Under the pieces are notes generated by a model. It searched no databases and had not been told where the DNA came from. It saw only the letters and a list, made by a program, of their open reading frames with translations. Positions 7,352 through 15,641 of a stretch of DNA of 64,000 nt are shown piece after piece. Made by a program: the position numbers and the translations under genes. This stretch comes from Pseudomonas helvetica (GTDB lineage Bacteria > Pseudomonadota > Gammaproteobacteria > Pseudomonadales > Pseudomonadaceae). How positions within the stretch are numbered: position 1 is the first letter of the stretch; the number at the start of each line of letters is the position of its first letter. The stretch lies in contig NZ_CP150917.1 of assembly GCF_039908645.1 (NCBI RefSeq), positions 2,863,501 to 2,927,500 of the forward strand, written 5' to 3'.

Positions 7352-8779
7352 TCAAGCGATCTGCGCTTCTTGCTCAGCGATTTTCAGGTCGGCGACCCGC
7401 ACGGTGCGCCAGGTGTTGTAAGCCATCAGCAGCATGCCGCTGAGGAAGAACACGCCGCCGACGAAACGCACAATGAAGCCAGGATGGCTGGCCACCAGGG
7501 TTTCGACGAAGGAATAGGTCAGCGTGCCATCGTCGTTGATGGCGCGCCACATCAGGCCCTGGGTGATGCCGTTGACCCACATCGAGGCGATGTACAGCAC
7601 GGTGCCGATGGTTGCGAGCCAGAAGTGCGTGTTGATCAGACTGATGCTGTACATCTGCTCGCGGCCAAAGACTTTCGGGATCATGTGGTACAGCGAACCG
7701 AAGGTGATCATCGCCACCCAGCCCAAGGCGCCGGCGTGTACGTGGCCGATGGTCCAGTCGGTGTAGTGGGAGAGGGCGTTGACGGTTTTGATCGCCATCA
7801 TCGGCCCTTCGAACGTCGACATGCCGTAGAACGCCAGCGACAGCACCAAGAACCGCAGAATCGGGTCGGTGCGCAACTTATGCCAGGCGCCCGAGAGCGT
7901 CATCATCCCGTTGATCATCCCGCCCCAGCTCGGCGCCAGCAGGATCAGCGACATCGCCATGCCCAGCGATTGCGCCCAGTCCGGCAGTGCGGTGTAGTGC
8001 AAGTGGTGTGGGCCGGCCCAGATGTACAGGGTGATCAGCGCCCAGAAATGCACGATCGACAACCGATAGGAATACACCGGCCGGCCGACCTGTTTCGGCA
8101 CGAAGTAATACATCATCCCGAGGAAGCCGGTAGTCAGGAAGAAGCCCACTGCGTTGTGCCCATACCACCACTGCACCATCGCATCGGTGGCCCCGGAATA
8201 CACCGGATAGGACTTGAACCAGTCCACCGGAATCGACAGGTGATTAACCACGTGCAGCATGGCGATCACCACAATGAACGCACCGAAGAACCAGTTGCCG
8301 ACGTAGATGTGCTTGGTCTTGCGCTGCACCACTGTGGTGAAGAACACAATGGCGTAGGCGACCCAGACCACCGTCATCCACACCGCGCCGGAGAACTCGA
8401 TCTCGGCGTATTCCTTGGTGGTGGTGTAGCCCAGGGGGAGGGTGATCAGCATGCTGACGATCACCGATTGCCAGCCCCAGAAGGTGAAGGCGGCGAGTTT
8501 GTCGCTGTACAGTCGCACCTGGCAGGTGCGCTGAACCGCGTAGTAGCTGGCGGCAAATTGTGCGCTGCCGGCAAAACCGAAAATCACCAGGCTGGTGTGC
8601 AGCGGGCGCAAGCGACCAAAGGTGGTCCAGGGCAAATCGAGGTTCGCCTCCGGCCACACCAGTTGCGAGGCGATCCACACGCCCATCGCCATCCCGATAA
8701 CACCCCATACCACTGTTGCCACGACGAATTGGCGGACGACCTTGTAGTTATAGGCCTGTCCGATTGCTGCTGTGCTCAT
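7352..8779 (-). CDS. ccoN: Orphan cbb3-type cytochrome c oxidase catalytic subunit CcoN (CcoN4-like)
   Basis: A 475-residue heme-copper oxidase subunit I with about twelve membrane helices. Visible ligands are [12 protein letters not shown] (low-spin heme His), [20 protein letters not shown] (CuB His), [13 protein letters not shown] (CuB His pair) and [12 protein letters not shown] (heme His residues). No ccoO or ccoP gene follows, so it must pair with O and P subunits encoded elsewhere, as orphan CcoN proteins of P. aeruginosa do. The siroheme reductase and DUF934 neighbours match the PA4133 (ccoN4) locus, whose product supports respiration under cyanide. The start is the ATG with GGAAG seven bases upstream. 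The upstream region carries an Anr-like box and a module shared with ccoG. Confidence 0.92.
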   Translation of the reverse strand: MSTAAIGQAYNYKVVRQFVVATVVWGVIGMAMGVWIASQLVWPEANLDLPWTTFGRLRPLHTSLVIFGFAGSAQFAASYYAVQRTCQVRLYSDKLAAFTFWGWQSVIVSMLITLPLGYTTTKEYAEIEFSGAVWMTVVWVAYAIVFFTTVVQRKTKHIYVGNWFFGAFIVVIAMLHVVNHLSIPVDWFKSYPVYSGATDAMVQWWYGHNAVGFFLTTGFLGMMYYFVPKQVGRPVYSYRLSIVHFWALITLYIWAGPHHLHYTALPDWAQSLGMAMSLILLAPSWGGMINGMMTLSGAWHKLRTDPILRFLVLSLAFYGMSTFEGPMMAIKTVNALSHYTDWTIGHVHAGALGWVAMITFGSLYHMIPKVFGREQMYSISLINTHFWLATIGTVLYIASMWVNGITQGLMWRAINDDGTLTYSFVETLVASHPGFIVRFVGGVFFLSGMLLMAYNTWRTVRVADLKIAEQEAQIA

Positions 8780-8862
8780 GGTCAATGCTTCCACGGTTGC
8801 AAAGTCTTGCCAGGCCACCCGGTCTGGCATGCGGTCAACTGTAGAAACCCTGGTCGAAACAA

Positions 8863-8900
8863 AACAGACTCAGAAAAACTGCATTAATGCGGATCAGATG
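8863..8900 (-). promoter_or_regulatory. Bipartite promoter module shared with ccoG, overlapping an Anr-like box
   Basis: On the plus strand the block AACAGACTCAG (8863-8873) is separated by 15 bases from GCGGATCAGATG (8889-8900). Both blocks and the 15-base spacing recur at 29787-29824 upstream of ccoG. Within this copy TTAAT-GCGG-ATCAG (8884-8897) matches 8 of 10 positions of the Anr/Fnr half-site consensus. It lies about 85-120 bases upstream of the ccoN start codon. Confidence 0.65.
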
Positions 8901-9043
8901 TAAGGCCTGCCTGCGGTGATCTGCCGCGCCCTGATATGGTTTTTTAGTCTTTAGCTGAATCTGTAACCACCTGAGCCGCTACTGCATAGTCACTCCCCCA
9001 GAAACGAGCCGCAGAGCCCGATCAACCCTGATGAGGTAGCGAC

Positions 9044-10717
9044 ATGTATCAGTACGATGACTATGACCGGGCCCTGGTCTTTGAACGGGTTGCGCAGTTC
9101 CGCGATCAGGTCGAGCGGTTCATGGCTGGAGCCTTGAGTGAGGAAGAGTTTTTGCCGTTGCGCCTGCAGAACGGCCTGTACATGCAAAAGCACGCCTACA
9201 TGCTGCGGGTGGCCATTCCTTACGGCACCCTGAGCGCCCGGCAGATGCGTACGCTGGCGAGCATCGCCCGGGATTACGATCGGGGTTACGGGCACTTCAC
9301 CACCCGACAAAACATGCAATTCAACTGGATCGAACTGGCCCAGGTGCCGGACATCCTCGAGCGCCTGGCCCAGGTCGAAATGCATGCGATCCAGACCTCC
9401 GGCAACTGCGTGCGCAACATCACCACCGAAGCCTTTGCCGGGGTGGCGGCCGATGAGCTGATCGATCCGCGGCCCTTGGCGGAAATCCTCCGGCAGTGGT
9501 CGACCATCAACCCCGAATTCCTGTTTTTGCCACGTAAATTCAAGATCGCCATCTGCTCGGCGGAACAGGACCGTGCGGCGATCATGATGCATGACATCGG
9601 TCTCTACCTTTACCGCGACGCGGCAGGGCAGATGCTGCTGCGGGTGATCGTTGGCGGCGGTCTGGGGCGCACACCGATCCTCGGTTTGCAGATCCGTGAA
9701 GGATTGCCGTGGCAGCATTTGCTGTCCTACGTCGAGGCGGTGTTGCGGGTCTACAACCGCCATGGTCGACGTGACAACAAGTACAAGGCGCGGATCAAGA
9801 TTCTGGTCAAGGCGCTGGGCATCGAGGCCTTCGCCCAGGAAGTCGAACAGGAGTGGCAACACCTCAAGGACGGCCCGGCGCAGTTGACCGACGTCGAATA
9901 CCAGCGCGTCGCCAGCGCGTTCGTGCCGCCCACCTATGCGCCACTGGCCGACACCGACCTGGACTTCGGTACTCGCCTGACCGAGAACCCGGCATTCGCG
10001 CGTTGGGTTGCGCGTAACGTGCAGCCGCACAAAGTACCTGGCTACACCAGCGTGGTGCTGTCGACCAAACCTGGCATGGCCTCGCCACCCGGTGATGTCA
10101 CCGATGCGCAGATGGACGCGGTGGCCGACTGGTCCGAGCAGTTCGGTTTCGGCGAAATCCGCATTGCCCATGAACAGAACATTGTCCTGCCGGACGTGCC
10201 CAAGTCTGACCTGTACGCGTTGTGGTGCCTGGCCTGCGAGCATGGACTGGGCTGCGCCAATATCGGTTTGCTGACGGACATCATTGCCTGCCCCGGCGGC
10301 GATTTCTGCGCGCTGGCCAATGCCAAATCGATCCCCATCGCCCAAGCGATTCAGGCACGTTTCGATGACCTGGATTACCTTCACGACCTGGGTGACATCA
10401 GCCTCAACATTTCTGGCTGCATGAATGCCTGTGGTCATCACCACATCGGCAATATCGGCATTCTCGGCGTCGATAAGAATGGCAGCGAGTGGTACCAGAT
10501 CACCCTCGGTGGATCACAGGGCAAGAACAGCGCGTTGGGCAAGGTCATCGGTCCGTCGTTCAGCGCCGCCGAAGTACCGCAAGTGATCGAGCGGATCATC
10601 GCGACCTTTGTCCGTTACCGCGAGAGCGAAGAACTGTTTGTCGACACCTTGCAGCGCATCGGTCTGGAGCCGTTCAAGGAGCGCGTTTATCCCAAGAGCC
10701 TGGAGGTCGTTGCATGA
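9044..10717 (+). CDS. Nitrite/sulfite reductase, siroheme [4Fe-4S] type (PA4130-like)
   Basis: A 557-residue protein of the ferredoxin-type nitrite/sulfite reductase family. It has the substrate/siroheme motif FTTRQNMQFNWIE and the four cluster cysteines as C416-x5-C422 (ACPGGDFC) and C459-x3-C463 (SGCMNAC). These bind the coupled siroheme-Fe4S4 that carries six-electron reduction of sulfite to sulfide or nitrite to ammonia. No flavoprotein partner gene lies nearby, so electrons would come from ferredoxin or another donor. The stop overlaps the start of the DUF934 gene by four bases. Which of the two substrates is used cannot be decided here. It is divergent from the orphan ccoN, and the 264-base gap holds the shared promoter module. 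Confidence 0.93.
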   Translation: MYQYDDYDRALVFERVAQFRDQVERFMAGALSEEEFLPLRLQNGLYMQKHAYMLRVAIPYGTLSARQMRTLASIARDYDRGYGHFTTRQNMQFNWIELAQVPDILERLAQVEMHAIQTSGNCVRNITTEAFAGVAADELIDPRPLAEILRQWSTINPEFLFLPRKFKIAICSAEQDRAAIMMHDIGLYLYRDAAGQMLLRVIVGGGLGRTPILGLQIREGLPWQHLLSYVEAVLRVYNRHGRRDNKYKARIKILVKALGIEAFAQEVEQEWQHLKDGPAQLTDVEYQRVASAFVPPTYAPLADTDLDFGTRLTENPAFARWVARNVQPHKVPGYTSVVLSTKPGMASPPGDVTDAQMDAVADWSEQFGFGEIRIAHEQNIVLPDVPKSDLYALWCLACEHGLGCANIGLLTDIIACPGGDFCALANAKSIPIAQAIQARFDDLDYLHDLGDISLNISGCMNACGHHHIGNIGILGVDKNGSEWYQITLGGSQGKNSALGKVIGPSFSAAEVPQVIERIIATFVRYRESEELFVDTLQRIGLEPFKERVYPKSLEVVA

Positions 10718-11208
10718 ATAATCTGCTGCGGTTGGAAGATGGTGCTGCGCTTAAGGTCGACGACGATCCGTGGACCCTGGTCAGGGACCTGGAAAGCCAA
10801 CTGCCAGCGGGGCCGCTGATTTTGCCGCTGGCTCTGTGGCTGACCCGCCGTACTGAACATCATCCGTCACGAGACGCGGTGTGGTTGGGGCCGGATGACG
10901 AGGTCGACAGTCTCAAGCCGTGGCTCAAGCTGATACCCATGATCGCGCTGGAGTTTCCAAGTTTTCGCGATGGTCGGGCTTACAGCCAAGCTTACCTGTT
11001 GCGCACGCGTTTGGGTTGGGCGGGGGAGTTGCGGGCGATTGGCGATGTGCTGCGCGACCAGCTCAGCCATATGCGCCAATGCGGTTTCGATGCGTTCGCG
11101 GTGCGTGAAGACAAATGCGCTGAAGATGCCCTGAAGGGGCTGGTGGGGATGAGCGTGCATTACGGTCGCTCGGTGATCGAGCCACGACCGTTGTTTCGCC
11201 GACGCTGA
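10714..11208 (+). CDS. DUF934 family protein, partner of the siroheme reductase
   Basis: A 164-residue protein starting inside the reductase gene's last codons (ATGA overlap), so the two are translationally coupled. It shows the family's typical blocks [48 protein letters not shown], starting with the PSF-x-DGR-x-YS signature, and ends with YGRSVIEPRPLFRRR. DUF934 genes accompany cysI/nirA-type reductases throughout proteobacteria and are often described as sulfite-reduction accessory proteins; the molecular role is not established. No signal peptide; presumably cytoplasmic with the reductase. Confidence 0.88.
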   Translation: MNNLLRLEDGAALKVDDDPWTLVRDLESQLPAGPLILPLALWLTRRTEHHPSRDAVWLGPDDEVDSLKPWLKLIPMIALEFPSFRDGRAYSQAYLLRTRLGWAGELRAIGDVLRDQLSHMRQCGFDAFAVREDKCAEDALKGLVGMSVHYGRSVIEPRPLFRRR

Positions 11209-11235
11209 TCAATACGTTCAACAGATCCGGGTGAT

Positions 11236-11265
11236 GTGTGCACCCACGGTTGCGGGGGTGCACAC
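11236..11265. terminator. Inverted repeat between convergent genes
   Basis: GTGTGCACCC and GGGTGCACAC form a perfect 10-bp stem around a 10-base loop, midway between the DUF934 stop and the stop of the convergent DUF1254 gene. There is no clear T-run on either side, so it may stop both transcripts only partly. Confidence 0.6.
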
Positions 11266-11285
11266 GGTTTGCGTATCACTTCAAC

Positions 11286-12692
11286 TTACGGGTTGATCGG
11301 CGTCAGCGGCGGCAGTTTCCATTGACCGTTGCCGACCTGAGGCTGGGGCAGGTACAGGCGCAACACCGCGTAGAACGGACCGTGCGGCGCCGGCAGCCAG
11401 TTACTGCGCTGATCCTTGAGCGGCTCGGAGTGCTGCAGGTAAAGCGTCAGTCCGCCGTCCGGGTCGCGCTTGAAGGTGGACAGCATGCGCGAGTTGAGCA
11501 GGTAGCGTTTCTTGTGGTTGGGTACCAGCAGCTTGGTCTTGCCGTCGTACATGGTCAGTGACCAGAACGCGTCGGCTGGCGGTAACTGATCCTTGTCAAA
11601 GTGCACGGTGTAGCTGTGTCTCGCGCCGTTAGCCGGTTTGCCCAGGCTGTCGACCAGGTAACTGAACTTGGCTGCTTCATCGGCCGAGTTGCCAAAGATC
11701 CCCAGGTTGGCGCCGGCGTAGCGGTACAGATAATTGTTGTTCAAGTGGTCGCGGGTACCGAACAAGTCACCGTTGTTGACCTGATGGGTATCGATCTTGT
11801 CTTTCTTGAACGCCGCGTACTCGGCCTTGGCATCGGCAATCCCGTCGTCGAGGGCTTTGCGCTGTTCGGCGGTGAGAGTTTTAAGGTCGTACGGCTGGCC
11901 GGCAACAATGCCGATTTTCGCGAAACGTGCCAGTTGGTCTTTTTCAACGTCTTGCGCCGGGGCGAAGCCGAGCATGAAGTTCAGGTAGCGGAACAGCTCC
12001 GGGCTGTCGCTCATGGTCGGAGTTGGCTTTGGCCAGTCGATTTTTGGTGCAGCAGCCGGTGCCGGTTGCCCCAGGTATTGGCTCAACGTCTGAACCTTGT
12101 AGCCGTGCTGGATTTTCTTGACCTTCTCCAGGTCCTTTTCATCAAACAACTGCGTGCGGTACAGCGCATAGGCAATATTGGTTTCGCTACGTACCAGGCG
12201 ATCGATCTTCAGCGGTTGCTGACCTTGCCAATTGGGACCGGCAATCATGAAGGTCCCGCCCTTGTTGCCCGTGCTGCGGGTGCCCAGGTAAGCAAAGTTC
12301 TGGGTGTAGAGGTCGACCAGTTGTACCGAGTAGTAACGCTCTTCGGCGATCTGCGGCAGGGTCACAACCACAGGCTCGGCGCGCAGGTCCATCCAGAGAA
12401 ATGAGCTGGGAGTGTCCGGGTTTGGGCTAACGAACGCGGTGTCCTTGGGGGTGAACGCTCTTGCCGTATTGCTGATATGGTTGAGCGGTGCCTTGAAGTT
12501 CGGACCGTTCTTGTCCACCGCCTGGGTGTACAGGGTCTTGTACATCTCAACCACCGGGAAGCCGTAGAGATACGCGTCTTTGGCGATCCCCCGGGCTTCT
12601 TCGGGGCTGGCGCTGAAATCTGCCCAGGCGCTTGCGCTCAGTAGCAAAGAGAGGCCGGCGAGCAACAGGCGGGTCGGTTTTTCGATGGTCAT
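11286..12692 (-). CDS. Secreted DUF1254/DUF1214 protein
   Basis: The 468-residue product has a clear Sec signal peptide (RLLLAGLSLLLSASAWA, cleavage near residue 24) and should be periplasmic. The N-terminal half contains the DUF1254 pattern (AYLYGFPVVEMYKTLYTQAV, NPDTPSSFLWMDLRAEPVVVTLP, ERYYSVQLVDLYTQNFAYLGTRSTG). The C-terminal third is DUF1214 (YTVHFDKDQLPPADAFWSLTMYD, LYLQHSEPLKDQRSNWLPAPHGPFYAVLRLYLP). Such proteins are common in Pseudomonas and have no agreed biochemical role. The start has an AGGA site. Transcription is convergent with the reductase operon. I see no operon partner. Confidence 0.85.
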   Translation of the reverse strand: MTIEKPTRLLLAGLSLLLSASAWADFSASPEEARGIAKDAYLYGFPVVEMYKTLYTQAVDKNGPNFKAPLNHISNTARAFTPKDTAFVSPNPDTPSSFLWMDLRAEPVVVTLPQIAEERYYSVQLVDLYTQNFAYLGTRSTGNKGGTFMIAGPNWQGQQPLKIDRLVRSETNIAYALYRTQLFDEKDLEKVKKIQHGYKVQTLSQYLGQPAPAAAPKIDWPKPTPTMSDSPELFRYLNFMLGFAPAQDVEKDQLARFAKIGIVAGQPYDLKTLTAEQRKALDDGIADAKAEYAAFKKDKIDTHQVNNGDLFGTRDHLNNNYLYRYAGANLGIFGNSADEAAKFSYLVDSLGKPANGARHSYTVHFDKDQLPPADAFWSLTMYDGKTKLLVPNHKKRYLLNSRMLSTFKRDPDGGLTLYLQHSEPLKDQRSNWLPAPHGPFYAVLRLYLPQPQVGNGQWKLPPLTPINP

Positions 12693-12963
12693 TGCACAGT
12701 CCTATGGATAAGCGCGATTCAGGTGTCATTGCACGGGCGTAATGTCGTCGAGTTTGCGGTTTTTGTCGAAACAAGTTTCCGTTACCGAACAAAGGTGCAC
12801 GTCATTGCGGGTCGTTACCTGGTCACTTTGTACATAAAGTCCCCTAAATTTCGTGCGCCAAAATAATAAGCCTATTCACAGGCTTGCATGTGAAAAGCGC
12901 TGTAATACGGTAAATGTCGAGTGCTAATCTGCCGGCATTCGTGCTCAAGGAAGGACACTGTCA

Positions 12964-13407
12964 ATGCCTGTTCTGGAACTCTCCACGCTGATCAGAGGAC
13001 AAACACCCGCACAGGTTCTCGATTTTTGCCTTGAAGGCAGCAATTTCCCGAAAATCTTCCCGGAACGGGTGACGCCATTAGGCAACATCGACGTGAATGA
13101 CTTGCGCATTGCTGCCGGTCGCGAGTTCAGTTTTCGTCACTGGATGTTCGGCTGTATTCCGGCGACCTGGACCGTGACGATTCGCGAGGTCAGCGACAGC
13201 CATTTCATCGACGAAATGCTCAAGGGCCCGATGGCTGCATTTCGTCATGAGCACCGGGTCGCGGCGGCGGAGGGGGGGACGCTGTACACCGATCGCGTGA
13301 CCTATGCGGCCATTGGCGGTGCACTTTTCGAGTGGTTGATGGTCAATGCCTACATGCGGCGGATTTTCGAGGCGCGGCACCGCAATATGCTTCGTTTGCT
13401 GGGCTGA
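12964..13407 (+). CDS. SRPBCC (START-like) ligand-binding family protein
   Basis: A 147-residue soluble protein with a strong AAGGAAGG site before its ATG. The layout fits the SRPBCC helix-grip fold: an N-terminal strand ending in FCLEGSN-like text (DFCLEGSNFPKIFPERVTPL), antiparallel strands through WTVTIREVSDSHFIDEMLKGP, then MAAFRHEHRVAAAEGGTLYTDRVTYAAIGGALFEWLMV and a C-terminal amphipathic helix, YMRRIFEARHRNMLRLLG. Ligand and role cannot be inferred. The 270 bases upstream hold its promoter and that of the divergent DUF1254 gene; I see no named operator there. Confidence 0.75.
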   Translation: MPVLELSTLIRGQTPAQVLDFCLEGSNFPKIFPERVTPLGNIDVNDLRIAAGREFSFRHWMFGCIPATWTVTIREVSDSHFIDEMLKGPMAAFRHEHRVAAAEGGTLYTDRVTYAAIGGALFEWLMVNAYMRRIFEARHRNMLRLLG

Positions 13408-13418
13408 ATCGCGCGCCC

Positions 13419-13506
13419 GTAGGAGCAAGGCTTGCCCGCGAAGAACGATAACGCGGTGAGGCTGTTGCACCGCAGTGTTCCAATCGCGGGCAAGCCTCGC
13501 TCCTAC
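13419..13506. repeat. REP/REPIN element, copy 2 (GTAGGAGC variant)
   Basis: It begins GTAGGAGCAAGGCTTGCCCG and ends with the inverted CGGGCAAGCCTCGCTCCTAC. It is shorter (88 bases) than the GTGGCGAG copies and belongs to a related REP subtype, placed between the SRPBCC gene and tpx. Confidence 0.85.
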
Positions 13507-13638
13507 AGAAATCGGCATATCTCCAATGTACGCAACGACCTATCACAATTTGCATCTGGCCATAGGTCGTCGGACAATTTCGTGGTTAACTTCGACCTCT
13601 TCGATATTTTCCAAACAACGTTCAGAAGGACTCCGTTC

Positions 13639-14139
13639 ATGGCTCAAGTCACCCTCAAAGGCAATCCGGTTCAAGTCAACGGCCAACTGCCACAAGCCGG
13701 TTCCAAGGCGCCAGCCTTTTCCCTGGTTGCCGGCAATCTGTCCGACGTGACCCTGGCAAGCTTCGCCGGCAAGCGCAAAGTGCTGAACATCTTCCCAAGC
13801 ATCGACACTCCGACCTGCGCCACGTCGGTACGCAAGTTCAACGCTCAGGCCAACGACGTGGCCAACACCGTTGTCCTGTGCATCTCGGCTGACCTGCCGT
13901 TCGCCCAGGCACGTTTCTGCGGCGCTGAAGGCCTGGAAAACGTCCAGAACCTGTCGACCCTGCGCGGCCGTGAGTTCATCGAAAACTATGGCGTTGCCAT
14001 TGCCGACGGCCCGCTCAAAGGCCTGACCGCCCGCGCCGTGGTGGTACTCGATGAAAACGACACTGTGCTGCACAGCGAACTGGTTAAAGAAATCGCTGAA
14101 GAGCCAAACTACGAAGCGGCGTTGGCCGTTTTGAAGTAA
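13639..14139 (+). CDS. tpx: Thiol peroxidase Tpx
   Basis: A 166-residue atypical two-cysteine peroxiredoxin that reduces hydroperoxides, especially alkyl ones, in the periplasm or cytoplasm using thioredoxin. The peroxidatic Cys60 sits in [16 protein letters not shown] and the resolving Cys94 in [13 protein letters not shown], at the spacing typical of Tpx. The N terminus is [24 protein letters not shown]. The start follows AGAAGGA at nine bases; longer readings upstream would run through the REPIN. It appears monocistronic, with a terminator about 20 bases after the stop. Confidence 0.96.
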   Translation: MAQVTLKGNPVQVNGQLPQAGSKAPAFSLVAGNLSDVTLASFAGKRKVLNIFPSIDTPTCATSVRKFNAQANDVANTVVLCISADLPFAQARFCGAEGLENVQNLSTLRGREFIENYGVAIADGPLKGLTARAVVVLDENDTVLHSELVKEIAEEPNYEAALAVLK

Positions 14140-14160
14140 CCGCATTTTACAATTATTAAC

Positions 14161-14185
14161 GGCCTGGCTCTGTCCAGGCCGTTTT
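14161..14185 (+). terminator. Rho-independent terminator of tpx
   Basis: GGCCTGG pairs with CCAGGCC around a six-base loop, followed by GTTTTCATTT, 22 bases after the tpx stop. Confidence 0.85.
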
Positions 14186-14318
14186 CATTTGTGCTTCAGT
14201 GCCTTAGCAAAAAATCGCAAAAGCAGGCTGAAGGTAAATTGCCGGTAAAGGCGCTTTGCTTCAATGCCGTCAGTGCTTATCGTTCACTCTCCCGTATAAA
14301 GATGCCCACACGCGCCCA

Positions 14319-15641
14319 ATGGTTGATCATTCCATGCAATCCTCTGCTTCCCGTCATCCCCGTCGCTGGCTATTTGGCCTGCTGGTCCTGTTGGTCATTG
14401 CCGGCCTGTGCTGGAAGTTCTGGCCAGGCGGTACGGCTCACAAAGACGCCCCAGTAGCTAAAGCGGCGGCGGGGCATGTCGGCAAGTCTGGCGGGATGCG
14501 TCCGGGTTTTGGTGGCGCCACAGGACCGGTCCCGGTTCGGGTCGCGCCTGCTGTCGTGGGTGATTTCCCGCTCTATTACAAAGCGCTGGGCACGGTCACT
14601 GCGCTGAACACCATCAATGTGCGCAGCCGTGTGGGCGGTGAACTGGTGAAGATTGCGTTTGAAGAAGGGCAAATGGTCAAGGCAGGCGATCTGCTCGCCG
14701 AGATCGACCCGCGCCCTTACCAGAACGCCTTGCTGCAAGCCGAAGGCACGTTGCTGCAGAACCAGGCACAGTTGAAAAACGCGCAGGTGGATCTGGAACG
14801 CTATCGCGGTTTGTATGCGCAAGACAGTATCGCCAAACAGACCCTCGACACCGCAGCTGCGCTGGTGGGGCAGTACCAGGGCACGGTCAAGACCAATCAG
14901 GCGGCGGTCAACGACGCCAAACTCAATCTGGAATTCACCAGGATCCGTGCGCCGATTACCGGGCGTGTCGGTCTGCGGCAGCTGGACGTTGGCAACCTGG
15001 TGTCCGCCAATGACACCACGTCCCTGGCGGTCATTACCCAGACCCAGCCGATCAGCGTGGTCTTTACCTTACCGGAAAACACGCTCGATACCGTGCTGAC
15101 CCGCTACCACTCCGGTGCCAAACTGCCGGCTGAAGCCTGGGATCGTGGCGATACCAAAATGCAGGCCAGCGGCGTCTTGCAAAGCCTCGACAACCAGATC
15201 GACACCACCACCGGCACACTGAAGTTCAAGGCACGCTACGACAATCGCGATCTGGCACTGTTCCCGAATCAGTTCGTCAACGTCCGACTGCTGGCCGACA
15301 CCCTCAAGGGCGTGGTGCTGGTGCCTTCGGCAGCCGTTCAGTTTGGCACCAACGGCACCTTTGCCTATGTCCTGGACGGTGACAAGAAAGTCACCATTCG
15401 CCCGTTGAAGATCGGTGCCAGCGATGGTGACAACACGGTGATCCAGGAAGGCTTGAAAGCCGGTGATCGCGTGGTTCTGGAAGGCACTGACCGCCTCAAG
15501 GAGGGCAGTGAAGTCGAGGTGGTCAACGACAGCAGTAATGTCGCCCCCGCGACCCCGACCCCGACCGAAAGCCAGGACCCATCGACCAACGCCACGACTG
15601 ATCCGAAAGCCACCGGCAAGGCGCACAAGGGTCGCGCATGA
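14319..15641 (+). CDS. muxA: RND efflux periplasmic adaptor MuxA (MdtA family)
   Basis: The 440-residue membrane fusion protein links the inner-membrane RND pumps MuxB/MuxC to the outer-membrane channel. It has one N-terminal membrane anchor ([21 protein letters not shown]), the lipoyl half-motifs ([35 protein letters not shown] and [25 protein letters not shown]), an alpha-hairpin between them, a beta-barrel and a C-terminal Ala/Pro/Thr-rich tail. No strong ribosome site is visible. I use the ATG at 14319, but 14334 is equally possible. Its last four bases overlap the muxB start. The MuxABC-OpmB system is known to export drugs such as novobiocin and macrolides in P. aeruginosa. Confidence 0.9.
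   Translation: MVDHSMQSSASRHPRRWLFGLLVLLVIAGLCWKFWPGGTAHKDAPVAKAAAGHVGKSGGMRPGFGGATGPVPVRVAPAVVGDFPLYYKALGTVTALNTINVRSRVGGELVKIAFEEGQMVKAGDLLAEIDPRPYQNALLQAEGTLLQNQAQLKNAQVDLERYRGLYAQDSIAKQTLDTAAALVGQYQGTVKTNQAAVNDAKLNLEFTRIRAPITGRVGLRQLDVGNLVSANDTTSLAVITQTQPISVVFTLPENTLDTVLTRYHSGAKLPAEAWDRGDTKMQASGVLQSLDNQIDTTTGTLKFKARYDNRDLALFPNQFVNVRLLADTLKGVVLVPSAAVQFGTNGTFAYVLDGDKKVTIRPLKIGASDGDNTVIQEGLKAGDRVVLEGTDRLKEGSEVEVVNDSSNVAPATPTPTESQDPSTNATTDPKATGKAHKGRA

Noticed and set aside
7173..7355. A minus-strand frame beginning within the hairpin between ccoN and the CcoQ-like gene
   Set aside because: It is out of frame with the CcoQ-like gene and codes a sequence with no coherent features; the downstream ATG with a ribosome site is better.
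7370..8887. A 505-codon plus-strand frame opposite ccoN
   Set aside because: His/Gln/Arg-rich antisense shadow of a membrane protein gene; ccoN on the other strand has all catalytic residues.
11236..11265. Reading this repeat as an operator
   Set aside because: It lies between two convergent stop codons, so a transcription-end function is more likely.
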